DNA of 64,000 bases from Nematostella vectensis. Taxonomy: Eukaryota > Cnidaria > Anthozoa > Actiniaria > Edwardsiidae. The notes under the pieces were generated by a model. The model saw only the letters and a list, made by a program, of their open reading frames with translations. It was not told where the DNA came from and did not search any database. The number at the start of each line of letters is the position of its first letter. Position 1 is the first letter of the stretch. This document shows, in pieces, positions 11,806 to 23,800 of this stretch. Made by a program: the position numbers and the translations under genes. Location: contig NC_064043.1 in NCBI RefSeq assembly GCF_932526225.1, forward strand, positions 14,444,085 through 14,508,084. The letters are read 5' to 3'.

Positions 11806-14800
11806 GTCGTCGTCGTCGTCATCATCATCGTCATCATCATCATCAACATCATCATCGTCGTCGTCGTCGTCGTCATCATCATCATCATAGTCATCGTCGT
11901 CATCATCATCATCCATCAGCATCAACCGAGTTGGCCCGAACCACGCCCTTATAAACCCTGTGGCCTGCAATCGCACTTCCCATCCTGTCCATATATCCCA
12001 TCCTGCCGAGGGATATATCTGTCCCTAGAGGGGTCCTTACCCTAGCCATGTCGACGAGAAAATCCTCAAAGAGCCTCCAGATGTGATTACTGGTGTAGAT
12101 CTCCTTCATCTCTACCTCTGTGTCCACATAACAGTGGTTCAGGAAATTCACATACGCATTCTTGACCTGGAGGATGCGAAATACAATAATAAGATGGAAC
12201 AAACAATAGAGACAAGAAGCCATGCTGGTCAAGTGATGGACACGATGGTAACAGCCGCCCTATCGTACTATAAGGTGAAGAAGGTAAAACTACTTACCCA
12301 CCAAACTCACCTAAATTTTAGCATAAAACCTGAAGGACACATACCCGATACCACCCTATCACACATGAAGGACACATACCCGAAATCACACTATTTTACC
12401 ACAAGACGTGAGGCTAACGCTAACACCAGAAATTACCGTAACAAACCCCTCATGAGGCGTTTTAGAGCTTTCAAAAATTGTCAAAAATTTTGCGGTGCAG
12501 CATCCCTTCAGATCTTTTCACATGTGTTGTCAAACCACCCTGACAATATTAATTATCTATCGTCAACAGGCTAAGGAGTAACGCCCACATCACCAATGGT
12601 GTATAGGCAATACCCTACATCACCTAGAGCAGCAATTACCTACCTCTGGTATACAGTCCTCATGGGTCACCACCCTCACAATATCATCTAGCGGCAAAAG
12701 GCTAAGGAGTAACGCCCACATCACCAACGGCGTATAGGCAATACCCTACATCACCTAGAGCAGCAATTACCTACCTCTGGTATACAGTCCTCATGGGTCA
12801 CCACCCTCACAATATCATCTAGCGGCAAAAGGCTAAGGAGTAACGCCCACATCACCAACGGCGTATAGGCAATACCCTACATCACCTAGAGCAGCAATTA
12901 CCTACCTCTGGTATACAGTCCTCATGGGTCACCACCCTCACAATATCATCTAGCGGCAACAGGCTGTGGCACTTAATCTCCGTGTACACATTCTTCCCCT
13001 CCGTGCAGCAGGCGAGAAGCTGGACCAGGTTGATGTGATAGAGTAGAGCCCCCGCCTCGTCCAAGCGCTCTCGCTCTGATTGCATCATCTCTATCAGGTG
13101 GTTAAAGGATTTCGTGTCGCTGTAGAACACTAGGACGTCCTCGCCTACGTTCACAAGCTGAAGCGAGAACATCAACATAGAAGGGAAATCCAATTAACTT
13201 TCCTTTCGTAACTTTTCTAATAACGTCCACCAGTGCACGAGACATGGCAGAACGGGGCATTTACTGCCACGTGTATTGCTATTGAGTGATGCACACTGAA
13301 ACCACACTGCATCTTGCATTTTTCTCATCGATTGCCCCTCATAACCCCTCCAATAGATGTCCCCACCTCTCCCCTCTGCCATGACCATGTCTTACAACCC
13401 CTACATGTCCCCACCCTACCCTCACCTCCGCCATGACCATGTCTTACAACCCCTACATGTCCTCACCCTACCCTCACCTCCGCCATGACCATGTCTTACA
13501 ACCCCTACATGTCCCCACCCTACCCTCACCTCCGCCATGACCATGTCCTGCGTCTTTCTGACTGATTGCCCCTACCAACCCCTCCCCTATATGGCCCCAC
13601 CCCTCCCCTCACCTCCGCCATGACCATGCCTTGCGTCTTTCTGATTGATTGCGTCTACCAGCCCCTCCCCTACATGGCCCCACCCCTCCCCTCACCTCCA
13701 CCATGACCATGTCTTGCGTCTTTCTGATCGATTACCCCTACCAGCCCCTCCCCTACATGGCCCCACCCCTCCCCTCACCTCCGCCATGACCATGCCTTGC
13801 GTCTTTCTGATTGATTGCGTCTACCAGCCCCTCCCCTACATGGCCCCACCCCTCCCCTCACCTCCACCATGACCATGTCTTGCGTCTTTCTGATCGATTA
13901 CCCCTACCAGCCCCTCCCCTACATGGCCCCACCCCTCCCCTCACCTCCACCATCACCATTACTTGCGTCTTTCTGATCAATTGCCCCTACCAGCCCCTCC
14001 CCTACATGGCCCCACCCCTCCCCTCACCTCCGCCATGACCATGTCTTGCGTCTTTCTGATCAATTGCCCCTACCAGCCCCTCCCCTACATGGCCACACCC
14101 TTCCCCTCACCTCCGCCATGACCATGTTCTGCGTCTTTCTGATTGATTGCGTCTACCAGCCCCTCCCCTACATGGCCCCACCCCTCCCCTCACCTCCGCC
14201 ATGACCATGTCTTGCGTCTTTCTTATGGATTGCCCCTCAGCCTTCACAAGCGTCTGCAAAAGCTTAAGGTACTCCACGTGACGTCCACGTGACTCGATGC
14301 AATGGATGATGTGCTGAACTACGCGCTCCGTGACCTCGTAACACAACGCTGAGTTATCCATGAAAATGTAACGCAACGTCTGGGATTCTAGCAGCTGGAA
14401 GAAAAAAAAAACACAATCCAAAAATATAGAACAACACAATGTTCAGCAGAGAGACGTTTTAAGGAGTTCCATCAAGTTGTATAGTTGTACGTTTATAGCT
14501 TCTAGACTGGTAATACTATAAATTATTTCACGAGAAGCGTACATCCTCCGTAGGATCGCCGGGTGCCGCAGTAAGAGAGAGAGCGATCACGAAAAGCTCG
14601 CTTCTCTCCGAATACCGTCAACCTATGGCATAACATGCTGGTATCCCACGTCAGTATAGGGCTGTTCTGGTCTCACGGACCTGCCGAGAGATATGGGGCC
14701 TAACTTACACGTCCCGAAACTATTACAAGGGACAAAACTAACATACAGTTAGAGTTGCAAACTAGCTGTTAAAGCGTGTCAAAAGATATCTTAAACGCTT

Positions 14801-17800
14801 TGGCTAACAATCGAAGACGGCTGTGATGGAGGTGGCGTGATTCGAAGAATGTCAGTGCTGGCCTATAAAAACGTTTCACAGAGTTTGACAGAGTTTGACA
14901 GAGTGCCGGAAGCCAGAAGGCGATTTAGCAGTTGGAAATCATCCGCGAGAGTTCGCAGAGATTTAGAGTTGAAATTTCTACCACAGTGTTTTATAGCGAG
15001 TTCATACACACCCCTGGAGTCAGGAACAGGTCTAGATGCTTGTGGAGTAGAGACTGGTTCTGTGGATTTCCAAGACAAAAGTTTTGCAAAAACTCGTGCG
15101 CCAGTGCCATAATATCTTCCATTCGAATGTCTTCATCCTGCAACGGGACAAGCGACATATCAGATCAACCCTTCTACCTACTGTTCACACGTGAGGCTGC
15201 TTAACCTTCCAAAAAGCTCTATGAAATATTCCATTCACACTTACTGTCATTTATCATGCATTTATGTGCATGCATTTCCATGACCTTTTATTGTATAGAT
15301 TATCAACCATGCAAGTGAGCCTGCAGTACCTTGGCATATGGTATTTGCAGCAGTTCAAGCACTACAGTATGCGCGCCCATGTTGCGCAGTAGCCTTTGTT
15401 CGTGCTTGCGGTTCTTCTTTACGTCATCAGGTCCGTATGTCACACAGAGCTGACTGATTCGCTGAAGGATCTGGGACGAGTAAAGATATATTCATTCGCC
15501 AAATCAATAAAAATATCACAAAAGCTTGAAATAGAAATTCTCTTTTGAAACAAATTCAGTATTACATTTGATTACGTATTATCTACTTACCCGGTGTTTA
15601 TTAGACCATTTACGGTACTCACCGCTTCTACTTTCTTGTAGTTTTTGAGCGTCATCGATTCTGAGTGTTCAACTTCCAACTCCATTGATCCTTCGCTAGA
15701 TATCCGTGTTCGGAACTAGAGCGAGGTTAAAAAGAAGGATAAATAACAATAGCCATCCTAATTTCATCAAAGAAGCAAGAGGGGTTGTTCTGATTCACAA
15801 AAATGAATATTTAATGTCGAGTTTGCTTCTAACTAACATGAACTCCAACGGACAATAAGGCATTAATAAATTTTATTGCAAACACTTAGATGGTTGTAAA
15901 TATGCAACAAATTATTATTTGACGATAGCAAACTCGCAATCAAGGTTTCTCGCGCGTTAATAAACAGGACAAGTTATCAATCTTAAAGTTTGCACAGAAC
16001 CGTCAACATTTATGCAATTCGCCTAGTATTTTGACCAAATACGTTCGACTGAAACCGTTGCCAAGTGTTTGCAAAGTTATCAAATACGCAATTCGTGTTA
16101 CTTTTACCTGTCAAATAGCCAAAACTATCAACTGACCTTTTCTGTATCTTTCGCTGCGTCCTGCAAAAAAGACAGACACCAAGAAATAATTAGACTAGTA
16201 AGTCATCAATAGATTGTTCTAGATAACCCGCTAAACTAGTGTGCCCTGACTAACCTGTTGAGCCGCTTTGTCTTGTTTATCTAGAGCCTCTTTGTCATTG
16301 TCTCCGTCAGCAGTTTCTTTCTTTTTCTTTGTGGACCCGATGGAGTCCTTCTTGCTCTTGTACACCCAGAGTTCCGACTTCTCCACCAATAAGCGGAGCT
16401 CGTCCAGGTCTGACCGAATCTGCTTGTAGTTCTCCACGTCACTTGTGGACACAAGAAGCTGTACCTGAAAATAAGAATGCAAAAAGAGTATCATTAGTCT
16501 TGGAATCAAAATTTCAATAAAAGCAAGTTACTTAGGAGTATTCTAGACGGCAACTGGATAATCATGGTGGCAATGAAAGGGGATAATTGCTGGTGTTAGT
16601 TGGAGTCTCCAATATTGAGTTCCCTATTATCCATTTCCAAGTTTATAAGTTTTAGTGTTGAACAAGTTAACAGCATCTAGTTAACCATTATATTGACACC
16701 TTATTTTAGGAGAAAAAAAATACTTGTGAACTTAACCACACATGTTTCACCTGTTTCTAAAATCAACCACACCTGTTTTCTTCAATCCGTTTCCCTGTTT
16801 ATTCACCTTGTTTCTTCGACTTGTCTTACATGTTTCTTTGAACTGCCTTACTTGTTTCTTTGACCCGTCTAACTTGTTTCTTTCCCCTGTCTTACCTGTT
16901 TAAATGCCTGCAGAACCTCTTGTCTCTGGCTGAAATGTCTAATGAGCAGTTGCAGTGAGCCGGTGACTAGTGACGGGTAGTCGTGCATACAGAGGTACAG
17001 CAACACCCTCAGGAAGGTACGTCCGCCCTGCCCATCGAGGTCAAGGTCGATATCCGCAGACCCACTACAACAACATAAAACACTACATAAGCACAAATAA
17101 GCCAAGGCAGAGCTACAGATACATCAACAAATTTGCACAAATAAGCTACAGAGAGAGCTAGAGGGAGGGCCCAGGAGCCACTGAACAGATACCACAACAC
17201 AACACAAATAAGCTACAGAGAGAGCTAGAGGGAGGGCCCAGGAGCCACTGAACAGATACCACAACACAACACAAATAAGCTACAGAGAGAGGGCACAGGA
17301 GCCACTGAACAGACACCACAACACAACACAAATAAGCTACAGAGAGAGCTAGAGGGAGGGCCCAGGGGCCACTGAACAGACATCACAACACAACACAAAT
17401 AAGCTACAGAGAGAGCTAGAGGGAGGGCCCAGGAGCCACTGAACCGACACCACAACACAACACAAATAAGCTACAGAGAGAGCTAGAGAGAGGGCCCAGG
17501 AGCCACTGAACAGATACCACAACACAACACAACACAAATAAGCTACAGAGAGAGGGCCCAGGAGCCACTGAACAGACATCACAACACGACACAAATAAGC
17601 TACAGAGAGAGGGCCCAGGAGCCACTGAACAGATACCACAACACAACACAAATAAGCTACAGAGAGAGGGCCCAGGAGCCACTGAACAGATACCACAACA
17701 CAACACAAATAAGCTACATAGAGAGGGCCCAGGAGCCACTGAACAGATACCACAACACAACACAAATAAGCTACAGAGAGAGGGCCCAGGAGCCACTGAA

Positions 17801-20800
17801 CAGATACCACAACACAACACAAATAAGCTACAGAGAGAGAGCCCAGGAGCCACTGAACAGATACCACAACACAACACAAATAAGCTACAGAGGGAGGGCC
17901 CAGGAGCCACTGAACAGATACCACAACACAACACAAATAAGCTACAGAGAGAGGGTCCAGGAGCCACTGAACAGATACCACAACACAACACAAATAAGCT
18001 ACAGAGAGAGGGTCCAGGAGCCACTGAACAGATACCACAACACAACACAAATAAGCTACATAGAGAGGGCCCAGGAGCCACTGAACAGATACCACAACAC
18101 AACACAAATAAGCTACAGAGAGAGGGTCCAGGAGCCACTGAACAGATACCACAACACAACACAAATAAGCTACAGAGAGAGCTAGAGAGAGGGTCCAGGA
18201 GCCACTGAACAGACATCACAACACAACACAAATAAGCTACAGAGAGAGCTAGAGGGAGGGCCCAGGAGCCACTGAACAGACACCACAACACAACACAAAT
18301 AAGCTACAGAGGGAGGGCCCAGGAGCCACTGAACAGACACCACAACACAACACAAATAAGCTACATAGAGAGGGCCCAGGAGCCACTGAACAGACACCAC
18401 AACATAACACAAATAAGCTACAGAGAGAGCTAGAGGGAGGGCCCAGGAGCCACTGAACAGATACCACAACACAACACAAATAAGCTACAGAGAGAGGGCC
18501 CAGGAGCCACTGAACCGACACCACAACACGACACAAATAAGCTACAGAGGGAGGGCCCAGGAGCCACTGAACCGACACCACAACACAACACAAATAAGCT
18601 ACAGAGGGAGGGCCCAGGAGCCACTGAACCGACACCACAACACGACACAAATAAGCTACAGAGGGAGGGATTATTTATGATCTACTGAATACACCTATAG
18701 CTGGGGAAAGAGGTAAGCCCCTTTATGTTATACTGTACATTGTATTGGTTAGCATAGGTAATGACATGCTGTAGGAACCATTTGATTTTCTGGTCTATTC
18801 ACCGTGTGATTGTAAATAATATACTTGTGATTGGGCAACGTCGGAATGTGCTACATTCAAGGACGATCTACGGGAATAACCACGAAGTGATTGCCAGATA
18901 ATGATCTCTTAAATGTTATGTAACCTATTGTAAGTCTCTGTTACTGATTTTAGACCCTTTGTGATTTGTATTGCAGTTTTTACGTGCTGATTAGTGATAA
19001 TAAACAACTATTCTCGATCAGTCCAGTAATTACCTTCCCAGCCGTTATGTCGAAACTGACTAAAATCTTACAGATACGACATAACAGCACACAGAGGGTA
19101 GAGGCAAGAGATACAGGAATACCCAGGAGCCAATGAATACAGTTACAACAACACATCACAAATAAACTACAGGCAGAGCTAGAGGGACAACCTAGGAACC
19201 GCTGAAGAGATAAAACATGTCACCACAAACAACAACGCATCAGTCCAAATACCCTACAGACAGAAATACAGGGAGGACCCAGAAACCGCTGAACACATAT
19301 TTACAACACATTAGCACAAATAAGCTAAAGGCGTAGCACAACAACACAGCAGTAAAAATATACTGGCTAAGGCCAGTACGACAATACAGTTAAAGACTCT
19401 CTGTCTTAAGTGACACTTAAGTTTAAGCTTTCATTGTGAAAATATAGTAAAATGAAGCCGTTTTCATTGAAAAATGTATCGAATTTCTCTACTTAAATGA
19501 ACATCTCACTTACATAGATTTGAAATTATCCGGAAATAAACTGGTGCGATTGCCGCTGTATGTGTAACATGATAAGGCGAGGCGCTTATAAGTAATCGCA
19601 ATAGTACTTACATTGAGCCTCCAAAGATGGCCTCCGCCTGTGCACTGATATTCTCTAAATCAATCCCTGCATGACAGAAGAAGAGAATGTACACAAAGGT
19701 CTCAAGCAACAAACGTAAGAAAAATCTCATTTAGGGGATGACCATTTAATGTAGGTCAGTAACGAATCCCAAAAATTGGGCAGGTCAAACGTCCTGGAGC
19801 GAGCACAAAAAAAGAAAAATCTGCAACTTTCCCATCAGATATTAAATGGTTAGTCTGTTATCACCTTTATACAAGTTTAAGTATTCGAATTTAGTTCAAT
19901 GGATAAATTTAGTAAATCAGAAGCCTCGTAGGGATCTCTCAACACAGAAATAGATTAACTGATTTGGATTTCCTTTCCCTCTCATCAACTACTCAGTCTA
20001 CCTCTACCTCAACTTGCGTACAGGTATCCCCGTACTTTTTTTACCTATTTATTTAATATATGACCTACAGAGAAGGCTCTGATCTCAAGGGTAGACTACA
20101 TGTTCATTTATTTATTACAGTAAAAGATCCTCAATAAAAAGATGACTCAAAGCGTGGTTTACACAAGACCACCCAACAAATAAACGTTAAAGGAAGCGTC
20201 CATGCACCATGCTTTTAATTTTATTGATCAATATTTTAGGATAATAATTTCGAGGTTCCCTAGATGATTTAAGGTTTTGAGTAGTATAGAGGGCACCGTT
20301 TAGAGATAATTTAGACATACAAGTATGTGGTGCGAGGTAGTGGGGCACACCAGCCTCGTCGATTTTACAGCGTCGTTTTGACTTTTTTCCTGGAAAAGAA
20401 TGTTACACATGTTAATCTAGATCATTTTATATAAGTAAGATGCCGTTTAAATGTCCCCAAACTATAGATCGCATGCATTTTAATCTAAAGAATTCTAGGT
20501 GCTTTATTTACTCTGCATACATGGAACGATCTCCAGGAAGCAATACACAGAAACGCTAGAGTAAAGCACAGAATAGGTGGGTTAGGATTTTTAGATTGGC
20601 TTCATTTAATTGACGGGTTAGGGTTATATTTCGTCTTTACCTGTCTTAATACAATTTCGGTAGTGTTTTATGAAGATTTTAGGGACCATGCAACAGAAAA
20701 ACCGATGTTTATAGGGCTTCTTTCTAATTTAACAGATTAGATCACTAGATTTATTTATGGCAGATGATTTTACCGTTTACCTATGCTAATTACAGGGCTA

Positions 20801-23800
20801 CTCTTTATAGAGACAGTATTACTATACACGGGCTTTTGAAACAAATCTAACTCATTTTGAATTAAATGGAACAACACGTACAAGATAATATTCACAAGCA
20901 AAAATTAAAATCTCATCTTACCGTTATCGGCATTGACATCTCCTATGTTGGCGTTACTCTCGTCGAAATCTTTCTTGAAAATCGTCAAGAGACTCGAGAT
21001 CCGGTAATCAAGACGAACGTTCATGATGAACTCCAAAATCTCAAGGACCTTCAACTTGGTTTCCATGACGACATGGTCAATCTCGATCTCGCCCTTGGTC
21101 CCTCCTTCAGAGTGCTGAATGAGCCCCCAAGGGTCTAGGCTCCCACCAAAAGCGACCCTTGTCATAGTGGCCCCCAGTAAGTGGATGCTCTTCGTCATCT
21201 CGACCTTGTTGTCGTTTACTGCTGGTGGAAGGTAGGAGATACAAGGGAACATGTGAGTATGGTCAACAGTAGAACTTCGCCTTTCAAAATATTAAAGATG
21301 GTAGTCAAAACCATAAACAAAACTGGTGCGACGTGGGAGATAGAAGGGATAATGTGAGAATGGTCAAAAGCAGAACTTCGCCTTTCAACAATGGTGATCA
21401 AAGATTGTAGTCAAAACCAAACACAGAACTGATGCGAGGTAGGAGATACATGTGATTATGTGAGGATGGTCAACAAAACTTAACCACTTTTTGCGTCGCT
21501 GGTATTCAAGAAATTCCGCCTTTTTGTAATCCTAAAAAAGCGAGTTCAAAATCCCTTTTTTTCGCGCGAATTCATGAAATGCGAGCTTTAAAACATTGAG
21601 CAAAGCACAACAGGGATTGGGAGTAACACCTAGTTCAGCAAACATCAAATTACTTCGAGTTCATATGCAAAACCAAACACCGAGTTCATATGCAAAACCA
21701 AACACAAAACTGATACGAGGTAGTAGATACAAGGGATTGTGTGAGGACGGTAAACAAAACTTAACCTTTCATTAATAGTGATTAACGATGGTAGTCAAAC
21801 CAGACACAAAAAAGATGTGATGTATACATCGTTAATTAGATTGTATACTAAAATAGCTACATTATTTAGGAGAGGATTCGTTTTTGTTACAATAGCAGTT
21901 AAGGTAATACCGGAGGTTAATTTTGTCGCCGCAAATCGCTTAAAGTATATCCATATGAAAGACCGTACTAAAACATTTTTCGTCGCTGGTTTTCAAGTAA
22001 TTCCGCCTTTTATCGGATTTCACATTTTCCCACGGATTGACTCGCAAATATTTTTTCTATAAACCTTAATAACTTCTTTAATATATCCTGAAGTTTCGTA
22101 GGAATTCGGATTTTTGGGTAGAACAATTTCTGGAAATAAGCCTCCGGTAGTAGCTCAAGCCTTGAGGAAGAAAAAAGAACCTTGGAGTTTGAGTTTCCAC
22201 ACTTTACGTTGCCGACTCACCATCATTTTTTCCGCCGTTGTGTATGCGTGTGAACGCTCTCTGCTCGCAATCCAAGATAGACAGAAGAGTCTGCGTCAGT
22301 CGTAACAAGTCACTAAATCCGTAGAACCCGAAATAGATCAGGTGACGTGCAATCTGAACAACCTTAAAGTCGAAAATAATAGAACTGAGACGAAGAGCTA
22401 CTAAGCGAGAGCTATTGAAACCCTTTCTTCGGATAAGGACACAGAAGACATTAGAGTAGCAGATTTTCGCCCTGGGTTGGATTTTATTTGTTGTTTTGTT
22501 CCAAATAATGAGACTAATTATTACTATTACTCAAAAAGGGGTCTATATCCTCAAAAAGCGATTTAGATATCGACGCAATCGACCCCCCTGTATCCCTGGG
22601 ACTTATCCTTATTGACATGGGACCTCTGACCTCAAAAGTGAGCTTGTTCTGTTCCTTGTCGCTAAAGGAGAACACGTTACTGCTGATGTTATGCAGGTAA
22701 TTCTCCACGAACTGGATGACTCCCTCGAATCTCCGGCGAATATCTTCCCTCTCCTCCCCGACTGCCTCGTGCTGGTCGTAGCTGGAGACAAAAAAAGTCC
22801 TCCATCAGCTCATAACAGCAAAGGATCGCGTGGGTCTCTTAAAGCCGCATTGTCACCAGTTTACTTCCGGTCGATTACGTAACAATCTCCGATGATTTTT
22901 AACGGAAAACGCGAAAAATATTTCAAAATATTGAAAGCAGTGTGTTTATTGGAAGTTTCTTTGAGGATGTGATTGATAATTTAGAGCGGATGGCCTGTAA
23001 AATATCTCGGATTCTAATAGAATCTTTTGCCTTTTAACGGTTGAGGTTTCCGTCGGACCTCCGGAAGTAAACTGGTGACAATGCGGCTTTAACCTCCAAG
23101 CACACAAAACTATAGTGTTGATGAAGCTGGATACAATCGGGTAACAATCGGGATACAATCGGGTAACTGATTGACTGATGCTACTTACGTATTAACGGTC
23201 ACTGATTGATTGATAGGTTGAATGATTGGTTGATTGACTGACTGATGTTACTTACACATGGATGGTAATTCATTGATAGATTGAATGATAAAATGGTTAA
23301 TTAGTTGATTGATAGCTTGATTGATTGGTTTATTGATTGATTAACTGATGCTACTTACACATGAATGGTCATTGATTGATCAATTGATTGATTAGTTTAT
23401 TAATTAGTTGATTGATAGCTTGATTGATTGGTTTATTGATTGATTGACTGATGCTACTCACACATGGATGGTCATTGATTGATCAATCGCTTGATAAGTT
23501 AATTAATTGGTGGATTGATTGACAGATGCTACTCACACATGGATGGTCATCTCTGTAGGTATCTCGCTCCAAAGTCGCGCATATTTCACGGGTGTAACGG
23601 TCTCTTGAGGGTCCCGGTCTATGTGCATGTGGAGCATCAGGCGACAGAACGCCGCTCTCAGATCACATGGCAGCTCCTTATCCGCCATACACCTACAACA
23701 CGAGGTTAACAATTTCATGATCCCTTAAAAAGGTGATGTTTTGTAATAAAATCAGCAGTTTTAGATGACACTAATCACTCAAACCTTATACAATACCTCG

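Noticed and set aside
11593-12045. Poly-Asp and poly-Ile proteins
   Set aside because: Trinucleotide microsatellite.
14837-15204. Plus-strand frames over ITPR exon 29
   Set aside because: Antisense shadows of the exon and its intron.
17349-18650. Cys/Leu-rich membrane-like proteins up to 291 aa
   Set aside because: All three minus frames repeat a 57/66-bp unit; intronic minisatellite.
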